Of a stretch of DNA of 5,954 bases, positions 1 to 2,431 are shown in pieces (position 1 is the first letter of the stretch; each line of letters begins with the position of its first letter). The stretch covers positions 1 through 5,954 of the forward strand of contig CALVXT010000089.1 in the NCBI GenBank assembly GCA_944371545.1, given 5' to 3'. Both the position numbers and the translations under genes were made by a program. Under the pieces are notes generated by a model. It ran no database searches. It was not told where the DNA came from and saw only the letters and a list, made by a program, of their open reading frames with translations. Source of the DNA: an uncultured Bacilli bacterium. GTDB taxonomy: Bacteria > Bacillota_I > Bacilli_A > RF39 > UBA660.

Positions 1-257
1 TCATAACGGCGATAATCAGTTAAAGCTTTCTTATTAAATTTGGAAACATCTTTTCCATCAACAATAACTGAACCACTAGTTGGAGTATCCATTCCACCTA
101 GAATATTTAAAACAGTAGTCTTTCCTGCTCCACTAGGACCTAAAATGACAACCAGCTCACCTTCATCAATTGAAAAAGAAATATTCTCAATTGCTTTAAT
201 CGTAACTTCTCCCATTTGATATGTTTTAGATAATTTCTTTACATCAATAAAAGCCAC
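1..257 (-). CDS. ABC transporter ATP-binding protein, MacB/LolD type (N-terminal part, runs off the window)
   Basis: Eighty-five residues can be read from a GTG start before the window edge cuts the gene. The start is set by GGAG at 270-267, nine bases upstream; no in-frame ATG fits, because the nearby ATG at 266 runs into TAG after two codons. The N-terminus MAFIDVKKLSKTYQMGE, then a short beta-strand region, then the Walker A motif GPSGAGKT (residues 40-47) and the following NILGGMDTPTSGSV stretch are typical of the ATPases that pair with FtsX-like/MacB permeases. These export lipoproteins, peptides or antibiotics, or power cell-wall signalling. The signature, Walker B and H-loop lie outside the window, so the substrate cannot be told. 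The partner permease is probably the next gene downstream, beyond base 1. The family call is secure; the subfamily is inferred from the Walker A context. Confidence 0.93.
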   Translation of the reverse strand, partial: MAFIDVKKLSKTYQMGEVTIKAIENISFSIDEGELVVILGPSGAGKTTVLNILGGMDTPTSGSVIVDGKDVSKFNKKALTDYRRY

Positions 258-309
258 CTATTTCATCTCCAATTCTTTTTTATCATAATAATAGCATCAT
301 TCTACTAAA

Positions 310-315
310 ATTATA
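310..315 (-). promoter_or_regulatory. Possible -10 box for the ABC ATPase gene
   Basis: A perfect TATAAT on the minus strand lies about 53 bases upstream of the GTG start. No convincing -35 sits 16-18 bases further up; there is only a T-rich run at 338-330. The leader would be about 45 nt. The rest of 258-430 contains no ORF or clear hairpin that I can support. Confidence 0.35.
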
Positions 316-431
316 ACGCATTTCCTAAGAAAAAAAAAGACTAGATGATAACGAAAATCTGACACAAATTAAAGTAAATTAGCAAGAATATTTGTGATCT
401 GCTAAACCAAAGAAAATTTAATAATGTAAGA

Positions 432-460
432 TTGAAAATTTATAAATTATATTTTATAAT
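432..460 (+). promoter_or_regulatory. Promoter of antisense RNA 1
   Basis: TTGAAA (432-437), a 17-bp spacer and a perfect TATAAT (455-460) make a near-consensus sigma-A promoter. Transcription should begin near 467, exactly at the foot of a small hairpin. In copy 2 both hexamers and the 17-bp spacing are kept while most of the spacer differs, which argues for selection on the promoter itself. Confidence 0.8.
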
Positions 461-466
461 GTATAT

Positions 467-584
467 ATCAAAGTAATTTGATTATAATTTTAATGGATAC
501 ATTTGAAGTGCAAATCAGATGCTATCCCATTGTTTTTTGGGTAGGCACCTGAATACAACAACGTTGTTTCAGATGCCTTTTTTT
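467..584 (+). ncRNA. Antisense RNA 1, putative type I antitoxin
   Basis: This is a predicted transcript of about 118 nt, from the TTGAAA/TATAAT promoter to the intrinsic terminator. It opens with a 6-bp stem ATCAAA/TTTGAT closed by the GNRA loop GTAA (467-482). Next come the arm GGATACATTTGAA (495-507) and the elements TCAGATGCTATCCC (515-528) and GGGTAGGCACCTGA (539-552), which can pair with each other. The terminator stem ends it. It is fully complementary to the sequence just downstream of the 25-codon peptide ORF on the other strand, ending over that ORF's stop codon. The arrangement resembles convergent antitoxins such as RatA and SR4, which overlap toxin mRNA 3' ends. A 19-codon ORF at 493 is destroyed in copy 2, so this RNA is very probably noncoding. 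The antitoxin role is inferred. Confidence 0.72.
544..584 (+). terminator. Intrinsic terminator of antisense RNA 1
   Basis: The stem pairs 544-553 with 568-577 (one C-A mismatch) and 555-559 with 563-567. T554 bulges and the loop is AAC. Seven T's follow at 578-584. The outer G544-C577 pair is A-T in copy 2, a compensatory change. The T-run overlaps the stop codon of the opposing peptide ORF. Confidence 0.85.
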
Positions 585-660
585 ATTTAAAAAGTAATAT
601 AAAGATTACAATAAATAAAAGGATGATTATAAAATAAAAAGATTTTTCTCTTTTATTCAT
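583..660 (-). CDS. Small hydrophobic membrane peptide 1, putative type I toxin (25 aa)
   Basis: The ORF of 25 codons starts MNKREKSFYF, continues with an unbroken run of I, L, F and V, and ends ILLFK. That is a positively charged N-terminus, one predicted membrane-spanning helix of about 17 residues, and a terminal Lys, the usual shape of type I toxin peptides that insert in the inner membrane. The ATG follows the ribosome-binding sequence AGAAAGGG (677-670) at nine bases. A second copy at 1652-1729 differs by one silent change and one Ile-to-Val change only, which supports real translation. It has its own upstream promoter and a dedicated antisense RNA on the other strand. It lacks the Fst-type PxxxG motif, and I cannot place it in a named family. 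Toxicity is inferred from architecture, not shown. Confidence 0.75.
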   Translation of the reverse strand: MNKREKSFYFIIILLFIVIFILLFK

Positions 661-694
661 AATATCACACCCTTTCTATTCTTTTTAGAAAGGG
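661..694 (-). promoter_or_regulatory. Shine-Dalgarno-sequestering hairpin of peptide 1
   Basis: On the minus strand CCCTTTCT (694-687) and AGAAAGGG (677-670) form an 8-bp stem over a 9-nt loop. The right arm is the ribosome-binding site, nine bases before the ATG. Translation should therefore be low unless the stem is opened. In copy 2 the right arm is AGAGGG, which still pairs with the left arm through a 2-nt bulge. Confidence 0.65.
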
Positions 695-726
695 AAAGCA
701 TCTGAATTTCAAATGTATCCAATATC

Positions 727-755
727 ATTATTGCAAACATATATTTGCTTTGCAA
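727..755 (-). promoter_or_regulatory. Promoter of peptide 1
   Basis: TTGCAA (755-750), a 17-bp spacer and AATAAT (732-727) lie upstream of the peptide ORF. Both hexamers are conserved in copy 2 while three spacer bases differ. The predicted start near 720 is the first base of GGATACATTTGAA, so the transcript would begin exactly at the 5' arm of the long inverted repeat. The -35 is only a moderate match to consensus. Confidence 0.6.
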
Positions 756-779
756 ATTCATAACTAGAGCTACAAAAAC

Positions 780-1463
780 TCACTTTAAATGAATAGAAGA
801 CTCAGCCTTAAATTCTAAATTATCATAATAATCTTTAGTTTCTAAATACAATCCAGGAGTTTCTTCTATCAAGAGCTCATCATTCTCTAATAACAAATAA
901 ATATATTCCACACCATAAGTATTCATTACATATTGAAACATTGCACAAAAACTCATGTAATCTGTTCCAAACTTTATTTGTTCTAAAGTAGCGCGAAAAG
1001 AAGGTTTCTTAGAACTATATTGATGAGACAAAGTTGTTGCAAGACCCTCAGTAAACCATTTATATCCAAGTTTACTTGTCTTTTTCTTCTTTATATGACA
1101 AATATGAACAAATTCATGAAGAAGTAAGTACGCATAATCCTCTACTGAATGATTTCCATGACCTTTTGTTTTTATATACTCCTCATAAGTAGGTACAATA
1201 AACATTCCATTTCTAGTAACTCCACAAAGCCAATCTGGAATTTGACCATTTTTATCTATTCCCAATTGTTTTTCTAAACAAAAACTTCTAAACTCTTCTA
1301 AGGAAGAAAAAATTTTCACCTTTGCTTTCTCCCCAAAATTTTCCAATTTAAAAAACGAAACAATCTCTTCAGAAATAGTATCTAACATAGTTTCATAATT
1401 TTTTAAAAACTCTAAATCTTTTTCTGTATGCTCAATTAACATATATTTTAATTCTTTAACCAT
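780..1463 (-). CDS. Small zinc metallopeptidase-like protein (HEXXH, gluzincin-like), 227 aa
   Basis: The protein carries HEFVH at residues 116-120 and WFTEGLA at 137-142, with Glu139 about 19 residues after the second His. This is the HEXXH...E layout of gluzincins such as the peptidase-MA-like group: two His and one Glu bind zinc, and Glu117 is the catalytic base. Residues 1-110 are a charged domain without a recognised motif. There is no signal peptide or membrane helix, so it is probably cytoplasmic. I chose ATG 1463 (MVKELKYMLIEHTEK) because GGAGG sits at 1472-1468; the longer reading frame upstream encodes only a repeat-derived hydrophobic tail. The 4-base spacing is short. The substrate is unknown. 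The gene is flanked by the two direct repeats and could be lost by recombination between them. Confidence 0.82.
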   Translation of the reverse strand: MVKELKYMLIEHTEKDLEFLKNYETMLDTISEEIVSFFKLENFGEKAKVKIFSSLEEFRSFCLEKQLGIDKNGQIPDWLCGVTRNGMFIVPTYEEYIKTKGHGNHSVEDYAYLLLHEFVHICHIKKKKTSKLGYKWFTEGLATTLSHQYSSKKPSFRATLEQIKFGTDYMSFCAMFQYVMNTYGVEYIYLLLENDELLIEETPGLYLETKDYYDNLEFKAESSIHLK

Positions 1464-1499
1464 AAAACCTCCATAAATAAACCTCACATAAATAAACCT
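1460..1499 (-). repeat. Tandem repeat of the ribosome-binding/start region before the metallopeptidase
   Basis: Read on the minus strand, three imperfect units follow each other: AGGTTTATTTATGTG (1499-1485), AGGTTTATTTATGG (1484-1471) and AGGTTTTATGG (1470-1460). Each carries an AGG and an ATG. The first ATG meets TGA at once. The second opens an 8-codon frame (1474-1448) that overlaps the real start and has GAGG at an ideal 7-base spacing. The third is the chosen start. Slippage or duplication is the likely origin, with a possible effect on translation rate. Confidence 0.75.
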
Positions 1500-1501
1500 T
1501 A

Positions 1502-1530
1502 TTGAAAAAAGAAAAAAAATCAATTATAAT
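1502..1530 (+). promoter_or_regulatory. Promoter of antisense RNA 2
   Basis: TTGAAA (1502-1507), 17 bp, then TATAAT (1525-1530). The -10 is embedded in ATTATAAT (1523-1530), which also reads TATAAT on the minus strand (1528-1523). It could therefore help fire a leftward transcript into the metallopeptidase gene, although no good minus-strand -35 is visible. Confidence 0.8.
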
Positions 1531-1536
1531 GTATAT

Positions 1537-1653
1537 ATCAAAGAAATTTGATTATAATTTTAATGGATACATTTGAAGTGCAAATCAGATGCTATCCCTG
1601 ATTTTTTGGGTAAGCACCTGAATACAACTAAGTTGTTTCAGATGCTTTTTTTT
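1537..1653 (+). ncRNA. Antisense RNA 2, putative type I antitoxin
   Basis: This is the paralogue of the RNA at 467-584, about 117 nt. The 5' hairpin ATCAAA/TTTGAT (1537-1552) carries the loop GAAA in place of GTAA, so the GNRA tetraloop is kept. The arm GGATACATTTGAA (1565-1577) and the element TCAGATGCTATCCC (1585-1598) are unchanged. The element GGGTAAGCACCTGAAT (1608-1623) differs at one base. The linker before it has lost one base. It ends over the stop codon of peptide 2. Because the two RNAs are so alike, each could probably act on both peptide messages. The most divergent bases, in the terminator loop (AAC versus TAA), might give some specificity. Confidence 0.72.
1613..1653 (+). terminator. 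Intrinsic terminator of antisense RNA 2
   Basis: The stem AGCACCTGAATACAAC with GTTGTTTCAGATGCT is followed by eight T's (1646-1653; the first also closes the stem). The outer pair A1613-T1646 replaces G544-C577 of copy 1, a two-sided change that keeps the stem. The loop is TAA. Confidence 0.85.
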
Positions 1654-1729
1654 ATTTAAAAAGTAATATAAATACTACAATAAATAAAAGGATAATTATA
1701 AAATAAAAAGATTTTTCTCTTTTATTCAT
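1652..1729 (-). CDS. Small hydrophobic membrane peptide 2, putative type I toxin (25 aa)
   Basis: This is a 25-residue paralogue of the peptide at 583-660, with the same charged start MNKREKSFYF, the same hydrophobic core and the same Lys end. Three base differences fall in the ORF: one ATC-to-ATT silent change, and an ATC-to-GTA change that turns Ile19 into Val. All keep length and hydrophobicity. GAGGG at 1743-1739 lies nine bases before the ATG and is again held in a hairpin. The ORF lies just downstream of the Nudix gene on the same strand, and its transcript, if not terminated, would enter the metallopeptidase gene. A type I toxin role is inferred from its small size, membrane character and antisense RNA. 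Confidence 0.75.
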   Translation of the reverse strand: MNKREKSFYFIIILLFIVVFILLFK

Positions 1730-1761
1730 AATATCACGCCCTCTATTCTTTTTAGAAAGGG
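1730..1761 (-). promoter_or_regulatory. Shine-Dalgarno-sequestering hairpin of peptide 2
   Basis: Minus-strand CCCTTTCT (1761-1754) pairs with AGAGGG (1744-1739) as CCCT/AGGG plus CT/AG with a 2-nt bulge, over the same 9-nt loop as copy 1. The stem is weaker than in copy 1, so this copy might be translated more readily. Confidence 0.55.
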
Positions 1762-1793
1762 AAAGCATCTGAATTTCAAATGTATCCAATATC

Positions 1794-1822
1794 ATTATTG
1801 AAAACGTACATTTGCTTTGCAA
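1794..1822 (-). promoter_or_regulatory. Promoter of peptide 2
   Basis: TTGCAA (1822-1817), 17 bp, AATAAT (1799-1794). The predicted start near 1787 again falls on the first G of GGATACATTTGAA. The -35 lies within the small inverted repeat ATTTGC-TTT-GCAAAT, which is present in both copies. Confidence 0.6.
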
Positions 1823-1857
1823 ATTTATATATATGTATAAATCACTTACAAAAATAG

Positions 1858-2331
1858 TTATTTAGAGCTTAATATATTTTCTACTATATGATAAAATTTA
1901 TTAGGATTTTTTATTATATCTTTAATTTGTTCAGGATAAATTTTATACTTATCAACATCTTTTATATCAATCCATTTAAAAGTTATCCAATCACCCTCTA
2001 AACCGCAAAAGCTATATTCTAAGATTTGCAAATCATACACAACTTTGTATATTATATCTAATTGGTGATTATTAAAGCCTTTATCTGGAACAAATTCTTC
2101 ACTAATAGCCAACAAAGAAAAATTATAATCTTCCCACCCTAATTCTTCAAATATTTCACGCTTTAAAGCATCTTCTGTTGTTTCCAATTCTCTGACTTTT
2201 CCTCCAACCAACAAATGAATCTCTCTATTTTTAACTTGAAAGATTAAAATTTTTGTTAAATCATGATTAAAAATTAATGCAGAAACACGAAATAAAAATT
2301 GATAATTATCATGCGAATATTTAATATCCAT
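1858..2331 (-). CDS. Nudix hydrolase, 157 aa
   Basis: The protein has a complete Nudix box, GX5EX7REUXEEXGU, at residues 44-66: G44, E50, R58-E59, E62-E63, G65, W66. These residues bind the divalent metal and cleave a nucleoside diphosphate linked to another group. The N-terminal strand FLFRVSALIF and the later W-I-D-I...YPEQIKDII segment match the small single-domain Nudix proteins common in Bacillota. The latter segment resembles the usual W(I/L)PI...YP ending of that group. The substrate cannot be named. I chose ATG 2331 (MDIKYSH) because GGAGG sits at 2343-2339 with 7-base spacing; an upstream ATG at 2382 would place the promoter inside the gene. The gene has its own promoter and is divergent from addB. 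Peptide module 2 lies 28 bases past its stop. Confidence 0.93.
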   Translation of the reverse strand: MDIKYSHDNYQFLFRVSALIFNHDLTKILIFQVKNREIHLLVGGKVRELETTEDALKREIFEELGWEDYNFSLLAISEEFVPDKGFNNHQLDIIYKVVYDLQILEYSFCGLEGDWITFKWIDIKDVDKYKIYPEQIKDIIKNPNKFYHIVENILSSK

Positions 2332-2353
2332 AATGATTCCTCCAATATTAATA

Positions 2354-2382
2354 AATATAGCAAAGAAAAAAACAGAATTCAA
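2354..2382 (-). promoter_or_regulatory. Promoter of the Nudix gene
   Basis: TTGAAT (2382-2377), a 17-bp spacer and TATATT (2359-2354) preceded by TGC, an extended -10. The start would be near 2347, giving a leader of about 16 nt that holds just the Shine-Dalgarno. Confidence 0.7.
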
Positions 2383-2404
2383 TAATGAGTTTTGCTTTTC
2401 TTTT

Positions 2405-2413
2405 TGCTATAAT
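2405..2413 (+). promoter_or_regulatory. addB: Extended -10 promoter of addB-addA
   Basis: TGC immediately followed by TATAAT (2408-2413) is an extended -10 box. No good -35 lies 17 bases upstream (ATGAGT). Transcription would begin near 2420, so the leader is only about 12 nt and consists almost wholly of the ribosome-binding site AAGGTGA (2419-2425). Confidence 0.6.
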
Positions 2414-2431
2414 AATTGAAGGTGAAGTAAC

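Larger units (their letters stand above)
495..720. repeat. Long inverted repeat joining the peptide-1 mRNA leader and 3' UTR
   Basis: The arm GGATACATTTGAA (495-507) is the exact complement of TTCAAATGTATCC (708-720). Further in, TCAGATGC (515-522) pairs with GCATCTGA (698-705), and CCC (526-528) with GGG (692-694). In the minus-strand transcript, the predicted first nucleotides would fold onto the region past the stop codon. Long-range 5'-3' closure of this kind is known in hok-like and other type I toxin mRNAs, where it keeps the full-length message untranslated. Confidence 0.7.
431..762. repeat. Direct repeat copy 1: duplicated small-peptide/antisense-RNA module
   Basis: This block matches 1501-1829 in the same orientation. 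Near-continuous identity runs from 454 to 762, with about 13-15 substitutions, one 1-bp gap and one 2-bp gap. The -35 hexamer at 432-437 is also shared at the same offset (1070), although the promoter spacer between has diverged. The copy contains, from left to right, a plus-strand promoter, a short RNA with terminator, a 25-codon minus-strand ORF, its hairpinned Shine-Dalgarno, and a minus-strand promoter. It starts 18 bases past the stop codon of the metallopeptidase gene. It encodes no transposase. Its internal inverted repeats are better explained as RNA pairing than as transposon ends, though a miniature element cannot be fully excluded. Confidence 0.95.
1565..1787. repeat. Long inverted repeat joining the peptide-2 mRNA leader and 3' UTR
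   Basis: The arms at 1565-1598 and 1759-1787 are identical in sequence to those of copy 1 (495-528 and 692-720). Thirteen contiguous pairs, GGATACATTTGAA with TTCAAATGTATCC, are followed by TCAGATGC with GCATCTGA. Not one base has changed in either arm, although the rest of the module has, which suggests constraint. Confidence 0.7.
1501..1829. repeat. Direct repeat copy 2: duplicated small-peptide/antisense-RNA module
   Basis: This is the second copy of the module at 431-762, in the same orientation. Near-continuous identity covers 1524-1829 and the shared -35 box is at 1502-1507. The copy lies between the 3' end of the Nudix gene (28 bases away) and the 5' region of the metallopeptidase gene. 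Every functional part seen in copy 1 is kept. The flanking sequences of the two copies are unrelated, so this is duplication of a defined unit and not of a larger segment. Confidence 0.95.

Noticed and set aside
330..362. A leftward intrinsic terminator ending in the T-run at 338-330.
   Set aside because: The only stem before it is AGAT/ATCT, four AU-rich pairs with mismatches outside, too weak to call.
493..552. A plus-strand ORF of 19 codons inside the antisense RNA, starting ATG GAT ACA.
   Set aside because: There is no Shine-Dalgarno before it, and the 1-bp deletion in copy 2 brings a stop right after TATCCC, so it is not conserved.
467..584. A metabolite riboswitch, given the competing stems and terminator.
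   Set aside because: No known riboswitch core motif was recognised, and no plus-strand gene follows the terminator; the next genes are on the opposite strand.
495..720. The long inverted repeats as terminal repeats of a miniature transposable element.
   Set aside because: No flanking target-site duplication is visible, the homology between copies extends beyond the arms on both sides to the promoters, and the arms coincide with a predicted mRNA 5' end and 3' UTR. RNA pairing explains them better.
1464..1523. An N-terminal extension of the metallopeptidase (MIFFLFSIRFIYV...), possibly a membrane anchor.
   Set aside because: It is encoded by the tandem AGGTTTATTTATG units and the promoter region of antisense RNA 2, and has no ribosome-binding site. 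The start at 1463 has GGAGG.
431..1829. Integron-like cassettes with attC sites at gene 3' ends.
   Set aside because: The module position resembles this, but the usual RYYYAAC/GTTRRRY core sites are absent, no integrase is in the window, and the repeat contains a full promoter-RNA-peptide unit.
2332..2382. An N-terminal extension of the Nudix protein starting at 2382.
   Set aside because: It would cover the -35/-10 promoter and the GGAGG that fits ATG 2331, and it adds only a hydrophobic tail not seen in Nudix proteins.
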